A program made the translations under genes and the position numbers. Below are positions 45,898 through 54,408 of a stretch of 64,000 nucleotides of DNA, piece after piece. Numbering within the stretch: position 1 is the first letter of the stretch; each line of letters opens with the position of its first letter. The notes beneath the pieces are model-generated. The model searched no databases and was not told where the DNA came from. It saw only the letters and a list, made by a program, of their open reading frames with translations. The stretch spans positions 2,743,501-2,807,500 of the forward strand of contig NZ_CP109017.1 of assembly GCF_036226765.1 (NCBI RefSeq). The letters are read 5' to 3'. Source of the stretch: Streptomyces sp. NBC_00670 (GTDB lineage Bacteria; Actinomycetota; Actinomycetes; Streptomycetales; Streptomycetaceae).

Positions 45898-45996
45898 GGG
45901 GCCGACCCGCGTGCGTGTGCGGCACCCGCCCCCTCCCCCTGCGGCCCCTGAGTCTCTACGCTCGGAACCATCCCGTCGACCCGAAGGACACCGACC

Positions 45997-46590
45997 ATGC
46001 GCCGCGCGCTGATCGTCGTAGACGTGCAGAACGACTTCTGTGAGGGCGGCAGCCTCGCGGTGGCCGGCGGGGCCGACGTGGCCGCCGCGATCACCGAGCT
46101 GATCGCCCAGGCCCCGGCTCCGGCCGGGTACCGGCACGTGGTGGCCACCCGCGACCACCACATCGCGCCCGGGGGCCACTTCGCCGACAACCCCGACTTC
46201 GTCCACTCCTGGCCCGCGCACTGTGTGGCGGGTACGGAGGGGGTGGGCTTCCACCCGAACTTCGCGCCGGCGGTCGCCTCGGGGGCGATCGACGCCGTGT
46301 TCGACAAGGGGGCGTACGCGGCGGCGTACAGCGGGTTCGAGGGGACGGACGAGAACGGGGTGGGGCTCGGGGACTGGTTGCGGGAGCGGGGGGTGGAGGA
46401 AGTGGACGTGGTGGGGATCGCCACGGATCACTGTGTGCGGGCGACCGCGGTGGATGCGGTGCGGGAGGGGTTCCGGGTGCAGGTGTTGCTCGATCTGACG
46501 GCGGGGGTTGCCGCCGAGACGACCGAGCGGGCGCTGGATGAGCTGCGCGCGGCGGGGGTCGCCCTGACGGGCAAGCCGGTGGTGGCCTGA
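45997..46590 (+). CDS. pncA: Nicotinamidase
   Basis: 197 residues. Catalytic features: ALIVVDVQNDFCEGGSLAVA with Asp9, metal ligands RDHHIAPGGHFADNPDF, FDKGAYAAAYSGF with the catalytic Lys, and GIATDHCVRATAVDAVREGF with the nucleophilic Cys. It converts nicotinamide to nicotinate, feeding pncB. Length (about 190-215) fits. It follows pncB, so both steps of salvage are encoded together. Confidence 0.95.
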   Translation: MRRALIVVDVQNDFCEGGSLAVAGGADVAAAITELIAQAPAPAGYRHVVATRDHHIAPGGHFADNPDFVHSWPAHCVAGTEGVGFHPNFAPAVASGAIDAVFDKGAYAAAYSGFEGTDENGVGLGDWLRERGVEEVDVVGIATDHCVRATAVDAVREGFRVQVLLDLTAGVAAETTERALDELRAAGVALTGKPVVA

Positions 46591-46596
46591 CGGCGG

Positions 46597-46740
46597 TTTC
46601 CTTCGTCCCCGCCGCCCCTACCCGTCCCGTCCCTTCAAGGGGCTCCGCCCCCTGAACCCCGGGGGTGGGGGTGGGCGGGTTCGTCGGCGGGTGCGGGTGC
46701 GTTGTGGCTGGTCGCGCAGTTCCCCGCGCCCCTTGAAAGC
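46597..46740 (+). repeat. Dispersed intergenic repeat, copy E
   Basis: TTTCCTTCGTCCCCGCCGCC, CAAGGGGCTCCGCCCCCTG hairpin, G-rich tract, then CGCGCAGTTCCCCGCGCCCC and TTGAAAG. It lies between the convergent pncA and a small gene. A nearly full-length copy. Confidence 0.88.
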
Positions 46741-46750
46741 GGAGCCCCCA

Positions 46751-47104
46751 CTACATTCGCACCGCCGGGCGGCGTAGTAGCGCGCGGATGGGGTGCCAGA
46801 GTTCGGGGGTCGGTAGGCCGACACCGGGCGTCGTGCGCCAGACCAGGCCGTCGGGGTGGTGCAGCACCGCTGTGATCTCGTCCGGCGTCGGGGGCGCCGC
46901 GTTGCCCCGCAAGTACACCGCCCGCATCCCCAGATTCCGCAACCGCGTCAGCGCCCGCGCCCGGTTCACCGCGTGCACCAGCACGCGTACCCCGCCCGGC
47001 GGTACCGCCCCGGAGGCCGGCCCCGCCGTCTCCGCCGGACTGGGCAGGTTCAGGGCCACGACCACATGGCCGTTCGGCAGCTTGCAGAAACCTCCTGCGG
47101 CCAT
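46751..47104 (-). CDS. Conserved small protein, unknown
   Basis: 117 residues. The central part RVLVHAVNRARALTRLRNLG, MRAVYLRGNAAPPTPDEITA, VLHHPDGLVWRTTPGVG is compact and basic, with no signal peptide. The N-terminus FCKLPNGHVVVALNLPSPAE is beta-like. No family is recognised. It could be nucleic-acid binding, judging by charge. The start ATG at 47104 is fairly close to the M6 terminator. Confidence 0.7.
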   Translation of the reverse strand: MAAGGFCKLPNGHVVVALNLPSPAETAGPASGAVPPGGVRVLVHAVNRARALTRLRNLGMRAVYLRGNAAPPTPDEITAVLHHPDGLVWRTTPGVGLPTPELWHPIRALLRRPAVRM

Positions 47105-47164
47105 GCAGTCACACCTCCACGAGGACCGGCGTCAATAAGCAGCTCACAGCACGCACCTAAACAC

Positions 47165-47200
47165 GATCGGCCGCGACCCGCCAGGGGGTCGCGGCCGATC
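47165..47200 (-). terminator. Terminator after the M6 protease gene
   Basis: GATCGGCCGCGACC (47165-47178) pairs perfectly over 14 bp with 47187-47200. Confidence 0.92.
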
Positions 47201-47226
47201 ACGCTCTGACCTGCACTAACGCTCGT

Positions 47227-49566
47227 TTACTTGTGGGAGCGCCCCACCTCGACCGTGATCGTCGAGCCGTCGTGCGGGGCCCGGACGATGCGGATCGTCG
47301 TGTGGGTGTCAGTGATCTTGACGCCGCCGGTCGGGTTGGCGGTGTCGTAGTACGTGCTCGCCCCGTCGTCGAACACCCGCACACCCTTCTGGGAGGGAAC
47401 CCGCGTCGCCTTGTCCGCGGAGTGCAGCGTGAGCGCGTCGGTGCGGGCGGTGGTGAACGTGGAGTCGTACGACTGGATGCGGTTGCGCATCAGGGTGCCG
47501 TCGTTCCACTTCAGCGCCTTCGGGTGGGCGTCGACCGGGAGGATCAGGCCGGTGCCCGCGTGCTGGGTGGTGTTGTTGTCGGGCTGGGAGGTGTCCCACT
47601 TCCAGATCAACAGGCCGTTCTGGTACGGGTAGTGCTCGACCCAGTCCGGACGGGTCGTCGAGAAGCCGAAGTTGTACGGGCCGGTCTTCAGCGTGGTGTC
47701 GTACGACACGTACTGGCGGTTCTCGGCGATGTAGTACTGCGCGTAGTCCTTGGTGAAGTCCGCACCGATGCGGGAGAAGCCGTCGGCGGTCCAGGCGGCG
47801 TCCGCGGACTCGGCGTCGTCGGAGAAGACGGTGGCGCCGTCGGCCGTGACCGCGATCTCGTCGGCCGCGAAGCCCTTCTGGGCCACGCCGCCGTCGGTCT
47901 GGTAGCGGAAGCGGAGCTGGATCTTCTGGCCGGCGTAGGCGTCCAGCGGGAAGGTCAGCTTCTGGTAGGCGTCGACGGAGCCGGTGAGGGCCGGCTTGTC
48001 GCTGGCGTCCCGCGGGATGGCGGTGCCGTCGGCCAGGGTGCCGTCCAGGGCGGTCCAGTTGGAGCCGTCGGTGGAGACCTCGGTGTACAGGTAGTCGTAG
48101 CCGTTCTCGATGTCCCACCAGCCGTCGAGGGTGAGGGACGCGGCGGACTTGCCGGTGAGGTCGACGCTGCGGGTCAGCGAGTTGCGCAGGTCGTTGCCCT
48201 GGCCGCTCCACCACTGGGTCGAGCCCTGCGCGGGCGGGACGACCTCGGTCTTGACCGCCTTCTCGGGCAGCGTGACCACCAGGGCCTGCTTGTTCCTGGT
48301 GTTGTACTCGGCCAGGCCCAGGGTGTGCCGGGACTTGGTGGCGGCCTTGGCGGTGGCGTAGTCCAGCCAGCCGAGCTGCAGCTTGTCCCAGGCGTTCATG
48401 TCGCCGGGCAGATCACCGATGGCCTGCTTGCCGGTGCCGAGCCAGGAGCCGGAGGACATCAGCGTCCAGAAACCGGTGGAGTTGTCGCCGCCGTTGGTGT
48501 CGTACTCGTCCGGCAGGCCGAGGTCGTGGCCGTACTCGTGGGCGAAGACGCCGAGTCCGCCGTTCTCCGGCTGGATGGTGTAGTCGCCGACCCAGATGCC
48601 GGTGTCGCCGACCTGGGTGCCGCCGAGCTTGTTGTCCGCCGGGCCGGTGGCGCCGGCGTCGGTGCCGAAGGCGTACCAGCGGTGGGCCCAGATGGCGTCC
48701 TCGCCCTGCGCGCCGCCGCCGGCGGACTCGTCCTCACCGGCGTGCACGAGCTGGAAGTGGTCGATGTAGCCGTCGGGCTCGTTGAAGTCGCCGTCGCCGT
48801 CGTAGTCGTAGCGGTCCCACTGGTCGTACTGGGCGAGGTCCGCCTTGATGTCGGCGGCGCTGCGGCCTTGCGCCTCCTGGTCGGCGACCCAGGCGTTGAC
48901 GCCGTCCTGGACCGCGTTCCACGCGCACTCGTCGCACGAGTTGGAGCCGTAACGGGCCTCGTTGTAGGGGACCTTGACCCAGTCGGTGACCTCGCCGTCG
49001 ACCGAGTAGCGGCCCGAGGACTGCTTCTCGTAGTACTTCTTCAGCGACTCGGTGTTCTTGCCGGTGCCGAAGTAGAGGTCCTGGAAGTGCTGCTGGTTGT
49101 AGTCGGCCTGCCAGGCGGTGCTGTTGTCCTTGCGGCGGTCCGGCGCGGCGATCTGGTTGTGCAGCGGGCCGGCGGTGCCGCCGTAGCGGCTGTCGACCTT
49201 GTCGCCGAACTCGACCAGGATGGTGAAGATCTTGTCGGTCTTCTCCCGGCCCAGCTCGACGTACTTGCTGTCGCCCTTGCGGCCGTGCAGCTGGACGACC
49301 TGCGAGCCGTCCCGGCTCTTGACCTTGGCGTCGCCGGAGATGACCTGGTCGAGCGCCTCGGCGCGCTGGGCCTTCTGGGTCTTGCTCATGGGCCCGTCGA
49401 GGTCGTGCGCACGGGTGTTCACCGGCTGCGGGTCGTGCCGGTCGACGGCCGGGGCCGGTGCCTTGTCGGCGGCCTGGGCGACGGCGAACGTGGAGTACGT
49501 CGCGGTCGCGGTCGCGAGCGCGACGAGTGTCGTCGCCGCTCGATACGTCCAGGGTCTGCGTATCAC
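47227..49566 (-). CDS. Secreted M6-family (immune inhibitor A) metalloprotease
   Basis: 779 residues from the GTG at 49566, with GGGGAGG eight to twelve bases upstream. A signal peptide (AATTLVALATATATYSTFAV, cleavage near AQAADK) leads to the mature protein. The propeptide region reaches to about 110. The M6 domain has HEYGHDLGLPDEYDTNGGD (HExxHxxG and the Asp/Glu). The C-terminal part is beta-rich (MAM-like and IgG-like segments such as DGWWDIENGYDYLYTEVSTD, LDAYAGQKIQLRFRYQTDGG). It degrades proteins outside the cell. Length matches the family. An inverted repeat lies 145 bp upstream of its start. Confidence 0.94.
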   Translation of the reverse strand: MIRRPWTYRAATTLVALATATATYSTFAVAQAADKAPAPAVDRHDPQPVNTRAHDLDGPMSKTQKAQRAEALDQVISGDAKVKSRDGSQVVQLHGRKGDSKYVELGREKTDKIFTILVEFGDKVDSRYGGTAGPLHNQIAAPDRRKDNSTAWQADYNQQHFQDLYFGTGKNTESLKKYYEKQSSGRYSVDGEVTDWVKVPYNEARYGSNSCDECAWNAVQDGVNAWVADQEAQGRSAADIKADLAQYDQWDRYDYDGDGDFNEPDGYIDHFQLVHAGEDESAGGGAQGEDAIWAHRWYAFGTDAGATGPADNKLGGTQVGDTGIWVGDYTIQPENGGLGVFAHEYGHDLGLPDEYDTNGGDNSTGFWTLMSSGSWLGTGKQAIGDLPGDMNAWDKLQLGWLDYATAKAATKSRHTLGLAEYNTRNKQALVVTLPEKAVKTEVVPPAQGSTQWWSGQGNDLRNSLTRSVDLTGKSAASLTLDGWWDIENGYDYLYTEVSTDGSNWTALDGTLADGTAIPRDASDKPALTGSVDAYQKLTFPLDAYAGQKIQLRFRYQTDGGVAQKGFAADEIAVTADGATVFSDDAESADAAWTADGFSRIGADFTKDYAQYYIAENRQYVSYDTTLKTGPYNFGFSTTRPDWVEHYPYQNGLLIWKWDTSQPDNNTTQHAGTGLILPVDAHPKALKWNDGTLMRNRIQSYDSTFTTARTDALTLHSADKATRVPSQKGVRVFDDGASTYYDTANPTGGVKITDTHTTIRIVRAPHDGSTITVEVGRSHK

Positions 49567-49710
49567 TTGATGTCCTCCCCTGACGCGTCCCGTGCGCGGA
49601 AGGGGGGCCAGGGCCTGTTGACGGGGGTTCCCGTCGAGGGTCCGCGCGCGGTATACGCGTGTAGTCAAGTGACGAACATTTGACCGGACGTTGCCCGGAA
49701 AAAACAGTCC

Positions 49711-49764
49711 TTGACTTGGACAGGTCAATTGCATTATGCGGAGGTTACGTCCGCTATACGGACG
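49711..49764. promoter_or_regulatory. Two palindromes upstream of M6 protease
   Basis: TTGACTTGGACAGGTCAA at 49711-49728 is a near-perfect palindrome (arms TTGACTTG and CAGGTCAA). CGTCCG-CTATA-CGGACG at 49748-49764 is a perfect one. They fit operators for regulated expression of the secreted protease or of a gene on the other strand. Confidence 0.45.
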
Positions 49765-50112
49765 GGTGGCCCGTGGATGGCTGTTCACCGTCGACGGGCG
49801 CGTGGCATCGGCGTGTTGGCATAGTCCATGACTCCGTGCGCCCCCTGTGCACCGGCCCCCGGGGTGAGGGCACGCTTACCGCACGTTCCCCCGGGGCATG
49901 CCAGCGGAAGGGAGTCGACGGGCGGAAGTCGAGGCCGGAACGCCGGACCGGTGACCGATCGTCAGGCTGACACCGTTGTCGCCCTGCGATGCCCAGTGTG
50001 CCCGGCGGAAGCGTCCTCGTCCGCTCCGCCGCTTCGCCACCACCACAGCCGTTGTCCGCCATCTCCCCCAGCGCGAGAGGCACCGGGGGGAGAACCACCC
50101 CGAGGACTGACC
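49765..50112. other. Non-coding stretch between protease and small membrane gene
   Basis: About 350 bases with no gene that convinces me. Longer frames extending into the small membrane protein look artificial. Base composition is normal, and no further structure was noted. Confidence 0.35.
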
Positions 50113-50376
50113 ATGCCTCGTCCGACCACCGCACAGCTCGTCTACGGATCCTGCACCGTGATCTTCTCCACGCTCGCCATGCTGCTGCTGTCGCAGGCGA
50201 GTTCGGTGCTCGCGATCGCCCTGATCGCGGTCGCGGCGATGGTGCTGGGGCTGCTGGTGGCGGTCACGGTGCCGGTGCCGACGCCGGCGACGTCGCCGTC
50301 CTCCAGGAGGGCCGGCAGGTCCCCGGAGACTGTGGGCGCCGGTGCCGGGGCGGTGCGGGAGCCGGCCAAGCCGTGA
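50113..50376 (+). CDS. Small one- or two-helix membrane protein
   Basis: 87 residues from the ATG at 50113. A long hydrophobic stretch (SCTVIFSTLAMLLLSQASSV, LAIALIAVAAMVLGLLVAVT) makes two membrane segments, followed by a Pro/Thr/Ser tail of 30 residues. No family is recognised. It is convergent with the RDD gene, 15 bp apart. Confidence 0.65.
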   Translation: MPRPTTAQLVYGSCTVIFSTLAMLLLSQASSVLAIALIAVAAMVLGLLVAVTVPVPTPATSPSSRRAGRSPETVGAGAGAVREPAKP

Positions 50377-50391
50377 GGTGCGCCGTGGGCG

Positions 50392-51057
50392 TCATCTGTC
50401 GGTGCTGACCACCACCGTCTTGGCCGCCTTGTCGTGCAGGCCCTGTTTGTAGGGCCGGTCGAAGAAGCTCCAGCCGCCCGAGATCGCCGTCCAGACGCAG
50501 GCGCAGCAGAACGCGAAGGGCAGCCAGAGCACCGCGGCGCGGGTGAGGTTGGCGGACACGGAGGGCGTGGCGCCGTTGCCGAGGTCGGCGACCCTGAGGT
50601 GGAGCCATCTCTTGCCGAGGGTCTGGCCGGTGCGGCTGATCAGCACGGTGTCGTACGCGATGTAGAGCACGGCGGCGATGACGGACTGCCCGATCGACGC
50701 GCCGTAGTCGACGGTGCCGCCGTCCATGTCGTAGTCGTACTGGGTGGTGTGGAAGGCGTAGGAGAGCAGCCAGACGACGATGCCGACGAGGATGAGGTCG
50801 ATGACGCGGGCGAGGACGCGTCTGCCGCTGTCGGCGAGGGGCGGCATACCGGCCAGCGGATCCGGGCCCGGCCCGTAGGGCCCACCCCCGTACGGGTCAC
50901 CGCCGCCTGGGTACCCCGGGTATCCAGGGGGCCCTTGCCCGGGGGTGCCGTAGGGGCTTCCCCCGGGGTGGTCGTAGGGGCCGCCGGGTGGGGGTGGGTT
51001 GCCGTACGGGGGTTTTCGGAGCGGGTCGTCGTCGGGCGGCGGCGGTTCGGTGCTCAT
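50392..51057 (-). CDS. RDD-family membrane protein
   Basis: 221 residues. The first 70 are Pro/Gly/Tyr-rich and disordered. The RDD domain follows: LADSGRRVLARVIDLILVGI (R and D motif), three membrane segments, and TGQTLGKRWLHLRVADL typical of the family, then FCCACVWTAISGGWSFFDRP and YKQGLHDKAAKTVVV. Some RDD proteins act as ion transporters (Na+/H+), others have unknown function. A second RDD gene with a longer disordered head lies at 52081. Confidence 0.92.
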   Translation of the reverse strand: MSTEPPPPDDDPLRKPPYGNPPPPGGPYDHPGGSPYGTPGQGPPGYPGYPGGGDPYGGGPYGPGPDPLAGMPPLADSGRRVLARVIDLILVGIVVWLLSYAFHTTQYDYDMDGGTVDYGASIGQSVIAAVLYIAYDTVLISRTGQTLGKRWLHLRVADLGNGATPSVSANLTRAAVLWLPFAFCCACVWTAISGGWSFFDRPYKQGLHDKAAKTVVVSTDR

Positions 51058-51117
51058 GGCCACGAGTCGACCGCGCGGGGCGGGGGCGCGCATCCGGCGG
51101 GGGCCCGTCCGGGGTAC

Positions 51118-51175
51118 GGGCGGGGTTCCCGGGGTGCGGGTGGGTGGGGGCTTCTCGCGCGGTTCCCCGCGCGCT
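51118..51175 (+). repeat. Truncated piece of the dispersed repeat
   Basis: Only the G-rich tract (GGGTGCGGGTGGGTGGGGGC) and a GCGCGGTTCCCCGCGCGC tail are present, without the hairpin part. It lies upstream of the toxin-like gene. Confidence 0.6.
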
Positions 51176-51291
51176 CACTGATCGTGCCGTTACAGGCAGC
51201 GGATTACAGTTCCGCCGACACAGCTCGGGCTCGCTCGGTGGACAGTGGGCTCCTCGAACATCGCACCTGCGCGGCACACGGAAGAGGACGT

Positions 51292-51993
51292 ATGCGAAGG
51301 CAAGACGAGAACGCCCGGGACAGGGAAATCCACGGCAGGTCGACGCGGCGTCCCGGTCACAGCGTCTCGCGGTCCGGGACCACGACCGTCGCGGACGCGG
51401 CGGCGACCCTGTCGTATCCCACCGCGGCTTCCTTACTGACCCTTAAGCGCTCCGCGGGGAACGCCGCGGTGGCCACCGCGATGGAGAACAGTCGGCAGAA
51501 CGCCGCTCACGCGAGCGGTGCGCAGTCGGTTGTTCAGCGCTCCCCTCGCTCCTCCCCCGAACGCAGCACGATGACTTTCAAGGGGAAATACGTTCGACAA
51601 GGAAACAGAAACGGAAAGACCACCCGGAGTCGTGACAAGGTCCTCTACACCTCCGACCTCGGGCCTTGCGTTGCCGTGTGCGGATTCGACGGCAGTACGG
51701 CCTTCATGATTCACAGCGACTCCACCGGCACCTCGGGATTCGGTCGCACCAGCCTCAAGGACGGCATCAACTCGCTTGTGGCGATGGGCACCGGAGCAGG
51801 ATGGACGATTTCTCTCATCGGAGGTTCCGTGAGGGGATGTATGAGTTACCTTCAGCAGCGCTATCCCGATGCCTCGTTCAGGGATCTCGGGGAAGCGGAA
51901 GGCGCCTACATCACAGGGGACGGAGTGGTGGCGACTTCCAAGCGCCGCCTTGCCCGGCGTTACGGCGTTGACTCGATCACCATCGAGGAGTGA
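51292..51993 (+). CDS. Candidate CNF/CheD-like deamidase toxin with injection-system leader
   Basis: 233 residues; AGAGGACG precedes the ATG. Residues 1-90: a basic, disordered head with LLTLKRSAGNAAVATAM and, 18 residues on, VVQRS. This AGNAAV...QR pattern is, to my knowledge, typical of DUF4157-type and other putative cargo of contractile injection systems. Residues 118-141: LYTSDLGPCVAVCGFDGS, then TAFMIH, with Cys126 and His141 exactly 15 apart, the Cys-His spacing of CNF1, in the CheD/CNF-like glutamine deamidase fold (LGxCVAV). Residues 142-233: SLKDGINSLVAMGTGAGWTI, SLIGGSVRGCMSYLQQRYPD. Codon 48 is TTA (51433-51435), so expression should depend on the bldA tRNA. No injection-system gene or immunity gene is adjacent. 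Confidence 0.68.
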   Translation: MRRQDENARDREIHGRSTRRPGHSVSRSGTTTVADAAATLSYPTAASLLTLKRSAGNAAVATAMENSRQNAAHASGAQSVVQRSPRSSPERSTMTFKGKYVRQGNRNGKTTRSRDKVLYTSDLGPCVAVCGFDGSTAFMIHSDSTGTSGFGRTSLKDGINSLVAMGTGAGWTISLIGGSVRGCMSYLQQRYPDASFRDLGEAEGAYITGDGVVATSKRRLARRYGVDSITIEE

Positions 51994-52024
51994 CACGGCG
52001 GGAAAGAGGGCTCCTCCCTCTGGA

Positions 52025-52052
52025 CCCCCGGGTGACCGGGGTCACCCGGGGG
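52025..52052. terminator. Bidirectional terminator between toxin-like and RDD genes
   Basis: CCCCCGGGTGACC (52025-52037) and GGTCACCCGGGGG (52040-52052) form a perfect 13-bp palindrome with two bases between. Confidence 0.92.
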
Positions 52053-52080
52053 CGCGGGGCGGAGCCCCTGGGCAGAGGGG

Positions 52081-53631
52081 TTACGCCGCCACGAACGTGT
52101 GCGCCGCCTTGTCGTGCCAGCACTGGCGCCAGGGGCGGTCGAACAGGCACCAGGCGACGCCCACGATGCCGACCGCCAGCAGGCCCGGCACGCTGTAGAC
52201 CAGCCAGCGGCGCAGTGCCGCGCCGAAGCCCGGCGGTTCGTGGGCCTCGATGTCCCGGACCTGGAGCCCGCACAGCTTCTTGCCCAGCGTGCGGCCCCAC
52301 TTCGCCGTCGGCAGCGCCTCGTACAGCGCGCCGAAGATCAGGAGAACCGCCAGCACGATGCCGGCGTACACGGACGTCGTGCCGTCGAGCAGCCAGACCG
52401 TCACCGTCTCGCCGGACTGCTTCGCCGCGTCGATCTTGTCGTTGACGTGGTCGAGTGCCTTCGTTCCGAGGGGGACCGCCGCCGTGGCCGTGATCGCGCC
52501 GACGACCACCGTGTCGATCAGCCGGGCCAGCAGCCGCTTCCCCAGGCCCGCGGGCCTGGCCGCGGCCTGGTTGCGGACGAGTGCCTGGAAGGGGTCCTCG
52601 ACCACCGGCTTCCACGGCGCCACCTGCTCGCCGTCGGAGCCGGCGTTTCCGGCAGGTCCGGCGGATCCGCCGGCCAACTGGTGCACCTGCTGTGCCCAGG
52701 AGGGCTGTCCGCCGCCGGGGCCCGTGGTCACGGGGGAGGACGGAGGCGCGCTCTGGCCCTGCGCGGGTACGGCCGCGGCGGGCGGGGTCGCTGCGGGCGG
52801 GGTCGCTGCCCGCGCGGCGGGCGCCGCCGGTGTCGCCGGCTGCGGTGGGGGTGCCGGCGCCGCCACCGGGCCCTGTTGCGGTACCCGTCCCGCCGGTGCG
52901 TTCGGGTCCAGGCCGAGCGCCTGGCGCGCGGCGGACGCCGGGTCGGCGCCGCCGCCCGGCGTCTCCCCCGCCTTCGCCTGACGGCGGAAGACCATCGTGC
53001 CCTCGGGCCGCGCGCCCGCGCCCGGCTGCGGCTCCGGTTCCGCGGGCGGGATCGTCGCCGTACCGTCCGTGCGCGCCGCCCGGCCGTCCGGCTGGGCCGG
53101 CGGCGCGGACGTGTGCGGGACGCGCGGATCGGCGGCCGCCGGGGCGCCCCACGAGACCTGACGGTCCCGGTCGCCGCCGAAGCCGGACTGCTGGGCGCGG
53201 TCGGCGCCCCACGCCGAGGCCGGCTCCGGCCGCCGCCCGTGCTGGGCGTCGGCGGAACCGGGGCCCTCGGCGGCCTGCGGCTGCGGCTCCGACTCCGGCC
53301 GCGAGTTCGGCTGTGGGCGCGCGGCGTCGGCCGTCGGCCCGGCCGCCGACCCACCACTGCCCCCGCCGCCCGTCTCTTCCTCGTCGAAGAAGTGCGGCCC
53401 CGTCTCCTCCACCTGGGCCGGAGCCGCGGGCGCAGCCGGTGCCGGAGCCGGCGCCGCGGGCCGCACGCCCGGTGGGGGTGCGAGCGGGCCGCCGTCCGTC
53501 GGGGCCGGGCGGCTGGTGCCCGGCACCCACGTCGCACCGTTCCAGTACCGGACGTAGCCGGGGATGGACGGGTCCGGGTAATACCCCTCGCGGGGCCTGT
53601 CGTCGCCGGGGGCCGGGGTGGGGGCGCTCAT
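52081..53631 (-). CDS. DUF2510/RDD membrane protein with long Pro/Ala-rich linker
   Basis: 516 residues. Residues 10-42 are a DUF2510-type WW-like module (REGYYPDPSIPGYVRYWNGA, then TWVPGTS). About 330 residues of low-complexity Pro/Ala/Gly/Gln linker follow. The RDD domain covers about 370-510: RPAGLGKRLLARLIDTVVVG, then AALYEALPTAKWGRTLGKKL, CGLQVRDIEAHEPPGF, and CLFDRPWRQCWHDKAAHTFV, with three or four membrane segments. It may be an envelope protein; function is unknown. It is divergent from ssgG with 281 bp between the starts. Confidence 0.9.
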   Translation of the reverse strand: MSAPTPAPGDDRPREGYYPDPSIPGYVRYWNGATWVPGTSRPAPTDGGPLAPPPGVRPAAPAPAPAAPAAPAQVEETGPHFFDEEETGGGGSGGSAAGPTADAARPQPNSRPESEPQPQAAEGPGSADAQHGRRPEPASAWGADRAQQSGFGGDRDRQVSWGAPAAADPRVPHTSAPPAQPDGRAARTDGTATIPPAEPEPQPGAGARPEGTMVFRRQAKAGETPGGGADPASAARQALGLDPNAPAGRVPQQGPVAAPAPPPQPATPAAPAARAATPPAATPPAAAVPAQGQSAPPSSPVTTGPGGGQPSWAQQVHQLAGGSAGPAGNAGSDGEQVAPWKPVVEDPFQALVRNQAAARPAGLGKRLLARLIDTVVVGAITATAAVPLGTKALDHVNDKIDAAKQSGETVTVWLLDGTTSVYAGIVLAVLLIFGALYEALPTAKWGRTLGKKLCGLQVRDIEAHEPPGFGAALRRWLVYSVPGLLAVGIVGVAWCLFDRPWRQCWHDKAAHTFVAA

Positions 53632-53912
53632 GTCCGTCGTCCCGTATCTGCTCGAGGGGTCATCGGGGGCTCCACATCTCTATCAGAATCGGCGCACATG
53701 ACACCCCGGTCCGGGTGGACCCGGCCCTTTACGGGCGACACCGCGCACGCCCTTCTCACACCTGGACCACATCGGTCGGAATTTTTTCCCCCGACTCGCG
53801 TAATGCTTCCCACGCCCGGGTGCTCTCCCCCGTACGCGGACCGACCGCGGGCACGCGTACGACAGGCACGCGTGGGAAGCGACGGGAAGAACGGGAAGAA
53901 GGAGAGCGCCGC

Positions 53913-54398
53913 ATGGGGCAGGACGAGCACGCTCACGAGCACATGCACGGACACACGCACGGAACCGGCCACGAACACCTCACCGAGGTCGAGCGGGAGC
54001 TGGAGCTGAGACTGGTCCTCTCCCCCGAACGGAGCGTCCCCGTGGCCGCCCTGTTCGCCTACCGCACCGAGGACCCGTACGCCGTCCACCTCACCTTTCA
54101 CATCGACTCCGTCCATCCGATCCGCTGGACCTTCGCCCGGGACATCCTCATCGACGGGATCTTCCGCCCGTCCGGCCACGGCGACGTACGGGTGTGGCCG
54201 GTGAAGACGGAGACCGACGGCCGGCTCGCCGCCCGCGCCCTGATGCTCGCGCTCACCTCCCCCGACGGCGACGCCCTGCTCCAGGCCCCCGCCGACCCGG
54301 TCGCCGCGTGGCTGGAGCGGACCCTGCGGATCGTGCCGCCGGGGTCCGAGGGCGACCGGCTCGGGTGGGACGATGATCTGTCCCAACTGCTCGCGTGA
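53913..54398 (+). CDS. ssgG: SsgA-like protein (SALP), probably SsgG
   Basis: 161 residues; GAAGGAGAG precedes the ATG at 53913. The SALP domain covers about 25-150: ELRLVLSPERSVPVAALFAY, DPYAVHLTFHIDSVHPIRWT, FARDILIDGIFRPSGHGDVR, RLAARALMLALTSPDGDALL, WLERTLRIVPPGSEGD. SALPs control cell division and spore-wall steps in Streptomyces, often with FtsZ placement. The N-terminal 22 residues are His-rich (HAHEHMHGHTHG), unusual for the family. Assignment to SsgG rests on recalled synteny. It is convergent with the oxidase gene, 10 bp apart. Confidence 0.8.
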   Translation: MGQDEHAHEHMHGHTHGTGHEHLTEVERELELRLVLSPERSVPVAALFAYRTEDPYAVHLTFHIDSVHPIRWTFARDILIDGIFRPSGHGDVRVWPVKTETDGRLAARALMLALTSPDGDALLQAPADPVAAWLERTLRIVPPGSEGDRLGWDDDLSQLLA

Positions 54399-54408
54399 CG
54401 TCCGAGGT

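Noticed and set aside
49828..50112. Upstream extension of the small membrane protein
   Set aside because: The extra 95 residues are biased and lack a ribosome binding site.
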